DNA of 10,448 nt from Spirochaetales bacterium (GCA_016935715.1 JAFGQJ010000188.1:1-10448), one strand, 5' to 3'; positions 1 to 6,958 are shown, counted from the stretch's first letter. Notes: generated from the sequence alone by a model not told the origin. Translations and numbers: made by a program.

Positions 1-201
1 CATATTTCGGACAACCACGGCATCAAAGATGACCATGCCGTGCCGGGGCGGGGCAACATCGACTGGCCTCCGGTAGCCTCGATCTTGAAACAAATCGACT
101 TCGACGGTCCTTTTGTCCTGGAGCTGCGCACCCCGCCCCCGCCGGAAAGCGCCTATCAAGCCAGAGAGTTCATGGAGCGGCTTTTGGCTGCCGGGGCGTA
201 G
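1..201 (+). CDS. Sugar phosphate isomerase/epimerase-like protein, C-terminal fragment
   Basis: The reading frame is open from the first base to a TAG at 199-201 and gives the last 66 residues of a protein whose start lies outside the window. It begins HISDNHG, followed by DDH, PGRGNIDW and, later, FVLELR. This succession is typical of the C-terminal strands of xylose-isomerase-like TIM barrels (AP endonuclease 2 superfamily). There the H-x-x-D/H and P-G-x-G-x-I-D-W segments line the metal and substrate site, and the end packs as a helix (here around EFMERLLAAG). Members isomerise or epimerise sugars, inositols or hydroxypyruvate; the fragment does not show which substrate. It converges with folB, with 71 bases between the two stops, so it belongs to a different transcription unit. 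The family call is fairly secure and the exact function is unknown. Confidence 0.75.
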   Translation, partial: HISDNHGIKDDHAVPGRGNIDWPPVASILKQIDFDGPFVLELRTPPPPESAYQAREFMERLLAAGA

Positions 202-252
202 CGGCGGATTCGCGGGAAAGAACCTTCCTGGCCCTTGCCCGTCGGGAGCCGG

Positions 253-273
253 CCGGCAGCTGTACCGGCAGCT
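253..273. repeat. Short 9-bp tandem direct repeat in the convergent gap
   Basis: CCGGCAGCT occurs at 253-261 and again at 265-273, separated by GTA (12-base period). It sits at the 3' end of folB; the second copy touches the folB stop codon. The rest of this 71-base gap (202-272) is GC-rich, and I see no strong hairpin with a T-run for either gene. The repeat may be chance in a GC-rich stretch. Confidence 0.4.
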
Positions 274-674
274 CAGACGAGGCCGCCGAGGTCCATCGGG
301 CGCGTACCCGAGCTGCGGTCCCGCACCACCTGCACCGCCGCAGCCCGACCCCTGGGCAGGGCGTGGGGCTTGCTCACCTTCACCTCCACCCGCCGCACCT
401 TGGGGCTGGCCAGGGCCAGGGCGGCCACCTCTTCGGCCAGGCGCTCCAGAAGCTGGAAGGAGGAGCTCTCCGCCATGTCCGTTATCTCCCGGGCCAGGCA
501 GCCGTAATCCACCGTGTCCTCCAGCCGGTCGCTGCGCCCGGCTTTCTGCAGATCCGCGTACAGGCAGACATCGATCCGTATCTCCTGCCTGCCCCGGCGT
601 TCCTGCGGACGGGCGCCGATGACGCAGCTCACCCGCAGATCCTCCAGAAAGATCCTGTCTCCCGACTCAGCCAT
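273..674 (-). CDS. folB: Dihydroneopterin aldolase (FolB)
   Basis: The 133-residue cytoplasmic enzyme splits 7,8-dihydroneopterin to 6-hydroxymethyl-dihydropterin and glycolaldehyde in folate synthesis; many family members also epimerise to dihydromonapterin. The protein follows the family from end to end: D-R-I-F-L near residue 6, C-V-I-G at 17-20, Glu25 in the QER segment, DTVDY at 53-57 (Tyr57), QLLERLAE at 74-81 with Glu77, and the KP pair at 102-103. By alignment from memory, Glu25, Tyr57 and Lys102 match the catalytic Glu, Tyr and Lys. Length is normal for the family (about 120 residues) with a slightly longer tail. The ATG at 672-674 lies inside the end of the preceding SDR gene (8-base overlap), with GGGAGG a few bases upstream within that gene, so translation is probably coupled. 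It is the last gene of the PDH operon. Confidence 0.93.
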   Translation of the reverse strand: MAESGDRIFLEDLRVSCVIGARPQERRGRQEIRIDVCLYADLQKAGRSDRLEDTVDYGCLAREITDMAESSSFQLLERLAEEVAALALASPKVRRVEVKVSKPHALPRGRAAAVQVVRDRSSGTRPMDLGGLV

Positions 675-1443
675 AGAGACCCTCCCTCATGAAGGCGCCC
701 CCGTCCACGTAGATCACCTGCCCGGTGATGTAGTCGTTTCGCAGCAGGAAAACCACGGCGCCGGCCACGTCCTCCGGCGCACCCCAGCGCGCCAGAGGCG
801 CCCGGACCGCCAGCCGCCCCAGCTCCTCTCCGCCGCCTCCCTCCGGTGCCAGGATCATCCCCGGGGCCACGGCGTTGACCCGCAGCCTCGGGGCCAGCTC
901 CAGGGCCAGCATGCGGGTGAGGCTGAAGAGCATGCGCTTGCTCAGGGCGTAGGAGACGTGGCTCTTCATGTAGCCGCCTATGCGGCTGTCCAGCAGGTTG
1001 ACCACGCACCCGGGCATCTCCGGCGCCCGCCCGCCGGCTTGCCACTGGGCGGCAAACAGCCGCGTCAGATGCAGCGGCGCCAGAGCATTGACGTTGAGAT
1101 TCCGCTCCAGCTGCTCGAGCTCGAGGGAGCCCAGCGTATCCGAGGTGAAAACCGAGGCGTTGTTTACCAATAACGGGATTCTCCCCCCGGGCGCGCGCTG
1201 CACGGCCTGCTCCCACATCCGCTCGATGTCGGCGGGGTCGGCCAGCGAAGCCTGCAGCGCCCAGGCTCCGACGTCGCGGCGCCGCAGCTCAGCGACCAGC
1301 GCCCCGGCTTCTCCGCGGGAGCTGTTGTAGTGAAGGATGACGTTGACACCCTCATCGGCCAGGGCGCAGGCTATGATTCGCCCCACCCGCTTGGCGGCTC
1401 CGGTGATCAGAACCGTCTGTCCGGCCAGATCGATCATGCCCAT
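667..1443 (-). CDS. SDR-family oxidoreductase, pteridine reductase (FolM/PTR1)-like
   Basis: A 258-residue short-chain dehydrogenase. The dinucleotide-binding loop is TGAAKRVG (residues 14-21), that is T-G-x3-R-x-G, the form typical of pteridine reductases (PTR1, FolM) rather than the usual T-G-x3-G-x-G. It is followed by HYNSS at 38-42, an NADPH-favouring position, and NNAS at 94-97. Asp152, Tyr165 and Lys169 reproduce the D-x12-Y-x3-K spacing of PTR1. The C-terminal VDGG is also standard for SDRs. The likely reaction is NADPH-dependent reduction of a dihydropterin or dihydrofolate, and the overlapping folB gene supports a pterin role. The start at 1443 gives a 28-base gap from lpdA but no clear ribosome site; Met3 at 1437 is an alternative. 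The family is certain; FolM-type substrate use is an inference, and a 3-oxoacyl-ACP reductase-like role is the main alternative. Confidence 0.85.
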   Translation of the reverse strand: MGMIDLAGQTVLITGAAKRVGRIIACALADEGVNVILHYNSSRGEAGALVAELRRRDVGAWALQASLADPADIERMWEQAVQRAPGGRIPLLVNNASVFTSDTLGSLELEQLERNLNVNALAPLHLTRLFAAQWQAGGRAPEMPGCVVNLLDSRIGGYMKSHVSYALSKRMLFSLTRMLALELAPRLRVNAVAPGMILAPEGGGGEELGRLAVRAPLARWGAPEDVAGAVVFLLRNDYITGQVIYVDGGAFMREGLYG

Positions 1444-1471
1444 GGGAGCAGGGGTCTGCTCGAGAAACGGC

Positions 1472-2860
1472 TCAGACGTGGATGACCCAGCCCTCGGCCA
1501 TGCGGGCCGTCTCCATCACTGCCTCCGACAGCGTGGGATGGGCGTGGGTCATCACGGCGATATCCTCGGGCAGGAGCTCCGCGGTCTTGGCCAGCAGGAT
1601 CTCGTGGATCAACTCTGTCGCTTCGGCCCCCACCAGGTGGGCGCCCAGGATCTCCCGTGTCTCCTTTTCCACCAGCAGCTTCAGCAACCCCTCGGATCTG
1701 CCGATGGCCACGGATTTTCCCGCACCGCGGTACGGGAAGACGGCCTTCTCGAACTGAACCCCCGCTTCCTTGGCCGCTTTTTCCGTATATCCGAAGCTGG
1801 CCAGCTGGGGCTCGCAGTAGACTGCGCCGGGAATGGCATGGGGATCGAGCCTGGCCGGCGTCGGATGGCCGGCGATGTGCTCCGCGGCGATCTCCCCCTC
1901 CTTGGAGGCCACGTGGGCCAGCATCGGCGAGCTCAGCACGTCCCCGATGGCGTACACTCCTTCGACCGACGTCTGGTAGTAATCCCCCACCGGGATGAAA
2001 CCCTTTTCCAGCTTGATGCCGAGCTTCTCCAGACCGATGCCGTCGGTGTTGGGAAGCCGTCCCACCACCAGCAGGATCTGATCCACCTCCAGCTCCTTCT
2101 TGCCCTCCTTGCCCTCCAGAGTGACCTTCACCGCCTTGCCGCTCTTCGCGTACCCGCTCGCCTTGGTCGAGGTATAGATCTTGATGCCCCGCTTCTTGAA
2201 GGAGCGCACCAGCACCTCCACGGCCTCCTCGTCCTCCAGGGGCAGCAGGTGATCCAGCATCTCCACCAGGTGCACCTCCACCGCGAAGGCGTTCATGATA
2301 TGGGCGAACTCCACCCCGATCGCCCCTCCGCCCAAAACGCAGATCCTGCCGGGCAGCTTCTCCAGCATCAGCGCTCCGGTGGAGGAAAGCACCGTTTTTT
2401 CATCGAGCTCGAACCCTGGAATCGACCTGGGACGGGAGCCGGTGGCGATGATCAGATTCCTGCCCGTAACCGGACCGTGCCCTTCGACCTCGATCTGGTG
2501 GGCCGAGCTGATCGTCCCCTCCCCGCTGATCAGATCGATCTTGTTCTTCTTCAGCAGAAACCCTACTCCACGGGAAAGCGTATCCGCCGCCTTGCGGGAG
2601 AAGGCCAAGACCTTGCCGTAGTCCAGAGCCGACGCCTCGACCTTCACGCCGATGTTCTCCAGCTCTTTGCCCGAGCGCATCAGCTCCGCCTGGTGGATCA
2701 GGGCTTTGGAGGGGATGCAGCCGATGTTCAGACACACCCCGCCCGGTTTGTCCTTCTCGATGACCGCCGCCTTCATCCCCAGCTGCGTCGCCCGGATGGC
2801 AGCCACGTATCCTCCAGGTCCGGAGCCGAGCACCAGCAGATCGTAGTCGTAATTCGCCAT
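1472..2860 (-). CDS. lpdA: Dihydrolipoyl dehydrogenase (E3 of pyruvate dehydrogenase)
   Basis: A 462-residue flavoprotein that reoxidises dihydrolipoyl groups on E2 (or GcvH) and passes electrons through FAD to NAD+. The FAD-binding GSGPGG is at 12-17. The redox disulfide is in GGVCLNIGCIPSK with Cys43 and Cys48. The NAD-binding GGGAIG is at 177-182, a YAIGD motif follows in the second FAD segment, and the C-terminal HPTLSE has catalytic His441 and Glu446 at the canonical spacing. There is no N-terminal lipoyl domain, unlike some E3 proteins. Length is standard. The start is supported by AGGAGAG directly after the E2 stop, 11 bases separating the genes. Its place after E1 and E2 marks it as the dedicated E3 of this complex, but one E3 may also serve the GcvH-like protein encoded across the promoter region; that last point is inference. 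Confidence 0.97.
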   Translation of the reverse strand: MANYDYDLLVLGSGPGGYVAAIRATQLGMKAAVIEKDKPGGVCLNIGCIPSKALIHQAELMRSGKELENIGVKVEASALDYGKVLAFSRKAADTLSRGVGFLLKKNKIDLISGEGTISSAHQIEVEGHGPVTGRNLIIATGSRPRSIPGFELDEKTVLSSTGALMLEKLPGRICVLGGGAIGVEFAHIMNAFAVEVHLVEMLDHLLPLEDEEAVEVLVRSFKKRGIKIYTSTKASGYAKSGKAVKVTLEGKEGKKELEVDQILLVVGRLPNTDGIGLEKLGIKLEKGFIPVGDYYQTSVEGVYAIGDVLSSPMLAHVASKEGEIAAEHIAGHPTPARLDPHAIPGAVYCEPQLASFGYTEKAAKEAGVQFEKAVFPYRGAGKSVAIGRSEGLLKLLVEKETREILGAHLVGAEATELIHEILLAKTAELLPEDIAVMTHAHPTLSEAVMETARMAEGWVIHV

Positions 2861-2871
2861 ACAGCTCTCCT

Positions 2872-4227
2872 TTATCCGTACAGATGATCGATTGGATACT
2901 CGATCATGGCTTTCAGATCCGACAGAAAAGCCGCCCCGACCGCTCCGTCGATCACCCTGTGATCGCAGGAGAGGGTCAGCATCATCTGGGAACGCACCCC
3001 TATGGAGCCGTTTTCCTCGACCACGGGAACCTTGTGGATTCTTCCCACCGCCAGGATGGCCGAGCCGGGAGGATTGATGATGGCGGTGAACTCCAGGATC
3101 CCCGAAATACCCAGGCTGCTGATGGTGAAGGTGGCGCCGTTGTACTCCTCCGGGCTCAGCTTGTTGGCCAGGGCTTTGTCGATCAGGACCCTGAGCTCCC
3201 TGTCGATCTGCACGATCCCCTTGGCCCCGCAGTCCCGCACTACCGGCGTGATCAGGCCGTCCTCCTGGGCCACGGCCAGCGCCACGTCGATCCTGCCGAA
3301 GCGCAGGATCGTATCCCCCTGCCAGCTGGAGTTGACGGCGGGGTAGCGCTTCAGGGCTTCTGCGACGAACTTGATCAGGAAGGAATTGGGAGACACCTTC
3401 CCTCCGGATTCTTTGGGCAGGCGGGCGTTGAGCCGCTGCCGGGCGGCCATCATGGGGCCGGCGTCCACGTCGATACGCAGGTAGTAATGGGGAGCGGAAT
3501 ACTTGGAATCCGACAGACGCCGGGCGATGATCTTGCGCTTCCCCGATACGGGAACGCTCTCATCCTTGCCGGATGCGGTCGGACCGGCTGCCGCGGCTGC
3601 CATGCCCGCGGGCGCGAAGGCCGCCGGCCCTCCCCGCCCCGCGGCCGCGGCCGGACCGTGGGCGGCACCCCGCTGCAGGGCCTTTTCGATGTCCCGCTTT
3701 ACGATCCGCCCCGCCGGGCCGCTGCCGCTCAGGGAGCGCAGGTCGATTCCCCTCTCCCCGGCCATCTTCCGCGCCAGGGGGGAGGCCTTGATCTCTCCGG
3801 AGGGCGCTGCGCCTGCCGACGGCACTCCGGCAGACGGCGCCGCCTCTGCCGGCTGTTTCTCCTCTGAGGCCTCTTCCGCACCTGCGGTCCCCTTCGCCTC
3901 TGAGGCCTCTTCCGCCTCTGCGGTCTGCCCTGCGGAATCCCCCTTCGCCTTCTCCCTGGCCTCTTCGACCAGCGAGCTTATGTCCTCCCCCGATTCCCCC
4001 ACCACGGCGATGGGATCCCCGACTTTGGCCTGGCCGCCCTCGGGGACCAGGATCTTGAGCAGGGTGCCCTCGTTGACCGACTCGTACTCCATGGTGGCCT
4101 TGTCGGTCTCCACCTCGCAGATGATATCGCTCTGGGCGACCGGATCGCCCTCCTGCTTGTGCCAGCTGACGATCGTCCCCTCCTCCATGGTGGGAGAGAG
4201 GGCCAGCATCAGTACCTGCTCAGCCAT
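2872..4227 (-). CDS. pdhC: Pyruvate dehydrogenase E2, dihydrolipoamide acetyltransferase
   Basis: A 451-residue core subunit that moves acetyl groups from E1 to CoA through its lipoyl arm. Domains: a single lipoyl domain at about 1-78 with the lipoylation site Lys43 in ETDKATME; an Ala/Glu/Ser/Pro-rich linker at about 79-145; a peripheral-subunit-binding domain at about 147-184 (ASPLARKMA, then GPAGRIVKRDI); a second Ala/Gly-rich linker to about 222; and the CoA acyltransferase domain to the end with HRVIDG, His423 and Asp427 being the catalytic pair. The LALSPTMEEG opening and the NPPGSAILAVG stretch resemble the mitochondrial/alphaproteobacterial PDH class rather than the oxoglutarate enzyme. 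The start has AAGGAGAG about nine bases upstream. It follows pdhB after a 63-base gap, the longest in the operon, which holds a GC-rich inverted repeat. Confidence 0.96.
   Translation of the reverse strand: MAEQVLMLALSPTMEEGTIVSWHKQEGDPVAQSDIICEVETDKATMEYESVNEGTLLKILVPEGGQAKVGDPIAVVGESGEDISSLVEEAREKAKGDSAGQTAEAEEASEAKGTAGAEEASEEKQPAEAAPSAGVPSAGAAPSGEIKASPLARKMAGERGIDLRSLSGSGPAGRIVKRDIEKALQRGAAHGPAAAAGRGGPAAFAPAGMAAAAAGPTASGKDESVPVSGKRKIIARRLSDSKYSAPHYYLRIDVDAGPMMAARQRLNARLPKESGGKVSPNSFLIKFVAEALKRYPAVNSSWQGDTILRFGRIDVALAVAQEDGLITPVVRDCGAKGIVQIDRELRVLIDKALANKLSPEEYNGATFTISSLGISGILEFTAIINPPGSAILAVGRIHKVPVVEENGSIGVRSQMMLTLSCDHRVIDGAVGAAFLSDLKAMIEYPIDHLYG
3861..3915. repeat. 36-bp-period direct repeat in the E2 linker coding sequence
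   Basis: CCTCTGAGGCCTCTTCCGC (19 bases) occurs exactly at 3861-3879 and again at 3897-3915, a period of 36 bases or 12 codons. It encodes a repeated AEEASE block in the flexible linker between the lipoyl and subunit-binding domains (about residues 105-123). In-frame repeats such as this can change linker length by slippage or recombination without breaking the frame. Confidence 0.85.
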
Positions 4228-4253
4228 CGGCTTGCTCTCCTTGTTCGTGATGA

Positions 4254-4277
4254 GCGCCGGGAATCTCCGCCCGGCGC
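4254..4277 (-). promoter_or_regulatory. GC-rich hairpin in the pdhB-pdhC gap
   Basis: GCGCCGGG (4254-4261) and CCCGGCGC (4270-4277) form a perfect 8-base-pair inverted repeat with an 8-base loop, between the pdhB stop and the pdhC ribosome site. On the coding strand no T-run follows, so it is not a standard intrinsic terminator. It could be an mRNA-stability or processing element, or could adjust E2 output relative to E1. The structure is seen; the role is inferred. Confidence 0.5.
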
Positions 4278-4290
4278 CGCAAAACCCGCC

Positions 4291-5268
4291 TCATACGTAC
4301 ATCACCCTCCTGGCCGCCTCCAGGATCTTCTCCACCGAGGGCTGCACGGCCAGCTCCATCGCGTGGTTGTAGGGCATGGGCACGTCCTCCATGGTCACCA
4401 GCTCCACCGGAGCGTCCAGGCTGTCGAAGCAGTTCTTCGAAATCAGCCAGCCTAGCCAGGAGGCGAAGCCGGCCACGGGCCAGTCGTTGTCGACGACCAC
4501 GCAGCGGTTGGTCTTGCGCACCGACTCGAACACCGCCTGCTCATCCAGCGGCCGCAGGGAACGCAGGTCCAGAACCTCGGCGCTGTAGCCCTCCTTCTCC
4601 AGAGCTTCCGCCGCCTCCAGGACCATCTGCATCGGCTTGGAGAAGCTGATGAGGGTCACCTCCTCTCCTGCGCGTTTGACCTCCGCCTTGCCTAAGGGGA
4701 CAAGATACTCCTCTTCGGGAACTTCTCCCTTCCAGGCATACATCAGCTCCGCCTCGACGAAGACAACCGGGTTGTCGTCCCGGATCGCCGATTTCAACAT
4801 TCCCTTGGCGTCATAGGGGGTGGAGGGAGCCACCACCTTGATGCCGGGAATGTGGCTGTAGAAGGCCTGGAAGGACTGGGAATGCTGGCTGGACAGGTAC
4901 TCGGCGGGGCCGTTGGGACCCCGGAAAACGATCGGCACCTTCAGCTGGCCGCCGGACATGTGCAGCATCTTGGCCGCATTGTTGAGGACCTGGTCGAAGG
5001 CCTGGGCGGAGAAGTTGAGGGTCATCCATTCGACGATCGGCCGCAAGCCGACCAGAGCGGCGCCGATCCCCGCCCCGGTGAATCCCTCTTCGGTGATCGG
5101 TGTGTCGATGACCCGCTCCGGCCCGTACTTGTCCAACAGGCCCTGGCTGACCTTGTAGGCGCCGTCGTATTGGGCCACCTCTTCACCCATCAGGATGACG
5201 TTCTCATCCCGGGCCATCTCCTCGTCCATGGCATCTTTAAGGGCCTGGCGAAAAGCAATTACTGGCAT
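4291..5268 (-). CDS. pdhB: Pyruvate dehydrogenase E1 component, beta subunit
   Basis: A 325-residue subunit that with PdhA forms the thiamine-diphosphate-dependent alpha2beta2 decarboxylase. Key segments: GEEVAQYDGAYKVSQGL (28-44); DTPITEEGF with Glu60, which by family alignment contacts the thiamine aminopyrimidine; MSGGQ at 104-108; FRGPNG at 115-120; and QHSQ with His129, matching the catalytic beta His128 of the human enzyme. Later come LDLRSLRPLD and DVPMPY, both typical. The usual E-E-G-W after the V-V-V strand is here D-N-D-W-P. The frame stays open upstream through the pdhA region, but homology begins at MPVIAF and GGGGAGG stands just before the ATG at 5266-5268, deciding the start. 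pdhA ends 14 bases upstream. PDH is favoured over acetoin or branched-chain dehydrogenase because the E1 and E2 motifs are of the PDH type. Confidence 0.95.
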   Translation of the reverse strand: MPVIAFRQALKDAMDEEMARDENVILMGEEVAQYDGAYKVSQGLLDKYGPERVIDTPITEEGFTGAGIGAALVGLRPIVEWMTLNFSAQAFDQVLNNAAKMLHMSGGQLKVPIVFRGPNGPAEYLSSQHSQSFQAFYSHIPGIKVVAPSTPYDAKGMLKSAIRDDNPVVFVEAELMYAWKGEVPEEEYLVPLGKAEVKRAGEEVTLISFSKPMQMVLEAAEALEKEGYSAEVLDLRSLRPLDEQAVFESVRKTNRCVVVDNDWPVAGFASWLGWLISKNCFDSLDAPVELVTMEDVPMPYNHAMELAVQPSVEKILEAARRVMYV

Positions 5269-5282
5269 GAGCTGTTCCTCCC

Positions 5283-6350
5283 CTACACCAACACGTCTTC
5301 GTAGAGCGTTTCCACCGCCGGCTGCGGGCTGTCTTCTGCGAATCGGGCGGCGTCGTTGCTGATCTGCTTGCATTCGGCGTCGATCTCGTCGAACTCTTCG
5401 TTGCTGAGCTGTTTGGCTTCGAGCAGCTTTGCCTTCAGAATCAGGATCGGATCCTGATTCTTGTACTCCGCCAGCTCCTCTTTCGTGCGGTAGGTGGCCG
5501 GGTCGCTCATCGAGTGGCCCTTGTAGCGGTAGGTTACAGCTTCGATGAAACTGGGCTGATGCTCTTCGCGCGCCCGCTCCACCGCGTCTTTCACCGCCCC
5601 GTGAACCTCGAGCACATCCATGCCATCCATCTGAGACCCGGGAATGTCGTAGGACACACCCATTTTGGAAAAATCGGTGACCGCGGAAACACGCCGAAAA
5701 TCCGTTCCCATGCCGTACTGGTTGTTCTCGCAGATGTAGACGATCGGCAGATTCCAGATCTTGGCCAGGTTGAGGCTTTCGTGAAACGAGCCTTGGTGAA
5801 TCGCTCCGTCGCCGAAGAAGCACAGCACCACCCCGTTCTCCTTCTTGTACCTGATCTTCAGGGCCGCCCCGGTTGCCACGGGGATGTGCGCTCCCACGAT
5901 GCCGTTTCCTCCGAGCATGTGCCGTTCCGCGTCGAACAGATGCATGGAACCGCCCTTGCCTCTGGAGCAGCCCGCGGCCTTGCCGTACAGCTCCGCCATC
6001 ATGACCTTGGCATCCATGCCGCAGGCCAGAGCGTGGCCGTGATCCCGGTATGCGGTGAACACGTAGTCATGCTCGAGGTCCAGCGCCGCCACCGCGCCCA
6101 CGGCCACCGCTTCCTGGCCGATGTACAGGTGGCAGAACCCTCCGATCTTGCGCAAACCGTACATCTGGGCCGCCTTTTCCTCGACCCGGCGGATCAGCAG
6201 CATCCGCCGCAGCAAATCCGTTCGGAAGGCCTTGTCGTCTGCAGCGGGCTTTTTCGCCGGTTGTCTGTTCTCCTGTGCTTTTTTCTCCGGTGTTTTCTTC
6301 TCCGGTGCCTTCTTCGCTCCATTCGAGCCGCTCGTACTGCTCTTTCCCAT
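5283..6350 (-). CDS. pdhA: Pyruvate dehydrogenase E1 component, alpha subunit
   Basis: A 355-residue subunit that binds thiamine diphosphate and Mg2+ and decarboxylates pyruvate. Motifs in order: GGFCHLYIGQEA (70-81), YRDHGHAL (101-108), SRGKGGSMH (129-137), the thiamine diphosphate signature from GDG (180-182) to NN (209-210), and the loop YRYKGHSMSDP (274-284) with His279 and Ser280 at the place of human His263/Ser264. In the signature, Ile-His replaces the common A-N of GDGAANQG. The first 40 or so residues are a Lys/Ala/Pro/Glu-rich tail with two PEKK copies, predicted disordered and longer than in many homologues. The ATG at 6348-6350 follows the preceding gene's TGA by one base, with AAAGGG eight bases upstream, so translational coupling is likely. 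No better start exists downstream before the homologous region. Confidence 0.96.
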   Translation of the reverse strand: MGKSSTSGSNGAKKAPEKKTPEKKAQENRQPAKKPAADDKAFRTDLLRRMLLIRRVEEKAAQMYGLRKIGGFCHLYIGQEAVAVGAVAALDLEHDYVFTAYRDHGHALACGMDAKVMMAELYGKAAGCSRGKGGSMHLFDAERHMLGGNGIVGAHIPVATGAALKIRYKKENGVVLCFFGDGAIHQGSFHESLNLAKIWNLPIVYICENNQYGMGTDFRRVSAVTDFSKMGVSYDIPGSQMDGMDVLEVHGAVKDAVERAREEHQPSFIEAVTYRYKGHSMSDPATYRTKEELAEYKNQDPILILKAKLLEAKQLSNEEFDEIDAECKQISNDAARFAEDSPQPAVETLYEDVLV

Positions 6351-6351
6351 G

Positions 6352-6804
6352 TCAGCTGCCCTTTCTCCAACCGCCCACGACCTCCTTGAGGCCTTTCATG
6401 GGCTTGTAGTAGATCGCTTCGTCTATAATCGTCTCCAGAACGACCAGATCCCTCTCATCCCCTTTGAGCTTCCAGAAGGAACGCATGAAAGGCCCCAGGG
6501 ACTCCAGAACCTCCGAGAGTATCGAGGGATTGTCCACGATATTCATCCGGCCTCTTATGGTGACGATCGTGTCCAGGACGGGAGTCTGAAACATCCACTC
6601 CACCTCCGGATGCGCTTCCAGCTGGACGACCTTTCCGAAGCGGGGAGAGGTTACCGCGTAGACAGCGGCGCTGCGGCCGCGCAGCAGCGCGGGGGTCATC
6701 CAGCGGATGTGGGGTTTCCCTTCCGCGTCCGAAGTGGCCAGCACCGCCGTGTGGGCTTCATTGAGAATCATCTCCAGGGTGTTGAGTATCTCCTGCTTGG
6801 TCAT
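6352..6804 (-). CDS. Pyridoxamine 5'-phosphate oxidase-family (PNPOx-like) flavin-binding protein
   Basis: A 150-residue, soluble split-barrel protein. The N-terminal helix is followed by TAVLATSDAEGKPHIRWMTP (19-38), then TSPRFGKVVQLEAHPEVEW (52-70), the order of a beta strand, G-x-P-H-x-R turn and the helix after T-S-x-K/R seen in PNPOx-like and general-stress-protein-26-like domains that bind FMN (some relatives use F420 or heme). It lacks the length and C-terminal region of true PdxH, so pyridoxal phosphate synthesis is unlikely. The substrate is unknown. It is the first gene of the leftward operon; a strong GGGAGGAGAGGAA site precedes its ATG at 6802-6804, and one base separates its stop from pdhA. 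That arrangement suggests a role linked to PDH expression or redox state, but this is only inference from position. Confidence 0.82.
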   Translation of the reverse strand: MTKQEILNTLEMILNEAHTAVLATSDAEGKPHIRWMTPALLRGRSAAVYAVTSPRFGKVVQLEAHPEVEWMFQTPVLDTIVTIRGRMNIVDNPSILSEVLESLGPFMRSFWKLKGDERDLVVLETIIDEAIYYKPMKGLKEVVGGWRKGS

Positions 6805-6879
6805 GGGTTCCTCTCCTCCCGCACCTGGTATTTTTTCGTGAAAACGTCGCTGGAATGCTCGGCTTATAACTTACTATAT

Positions 6880-6908
6880 AGAATACTATCTGTATAGGCG
6901 AAAGGCAA
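6880..6908 (-). promoter_or_regulatory. Candidate sigma70-type promoter for the PDH operon
   Basis: On the minus strand, TTGCCT (6908-6903) and TATTCT (6885-6880) are 17 bases apart, each matching four of six consensus positions. They lie in the most AT-rich part of the window (about 6860-6900), 75 bases upstream of the first operon gene. TACTAT occurs twice (6872-6877 and 6884-6889) over the -10 region and could be part of an operator. The boxes are seen; promoter activity is inferred. Confidence 0.45.
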
Positions 6909-6929
6909 AACGAGGTTCGGCGTATTTTC

Positions 6930-6958
6930 TTGCCAACCGGGGTATTTTGCTCTACGAT
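6930..6958 (+). promoter_or_regulatory. Candidate sigma70-type promoter for the GcvH-like operon
   Basis: TTGCCA (6930-6935, five of six consensus) and TACGAT (6953-6958, four of six) are separated by 17 bases. A start near 6965 would leave a leader of about 75 bases before the GcvH-like gene. GTATTTT occurs twice, at 6922-6928 and 6942-6948, flanking and within the promoter. The two opposed candidate promoters are only about 20 bases apart, so one regulator could affect both. Confidence 0.45.

Noticed and set aside
202..272. Intrinsic terminator between the isomerase-like gene and folB
   Set aside because: Only stems of three or four base pairs can be drawn and there is no T-run on either strand.
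1337..2887. A 516-codon open frame on the plus strand opposite lpdA
   Set aside because: It lies antisense to a full-length dihydrolipoyl dehydrogenase with every motif intact; its translation is rich in His, Gln, Arg and Leu in the low-complexity way typical of the antisense of GC-rich genes, with no recognisable domain.
5269..5823. An upstream, in-frame extension of pdhB by 185 codons
   Set aside because: It overlaps pdhA in another frame, has an Arg-rich nonsense-like composition, and the true start has a strong ribosome site and family homology at MPVIAF.
2872..6350. Acetoin dehydrogenase or branched-chain 2-oxoacid dehydrogenase instead of PDH
   Set aside because: E1 alpha GGFCHLYIGQEA, E1 beta MSGGQ/FRGPNG/DVPMPY and E2 LSPTMEEG/ETDKATME are of the pyruvate dehydrogenase class. 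Substrate assignment still rests on motif similarity.
6864..6896. A dyad-symmetric operator in the AT-rich patch
   Set aside because: The sequence looks palindromic at a glance because both ends are TATA, but the interior does not match its reverse complement; only a direct TACTAT repeat is real.
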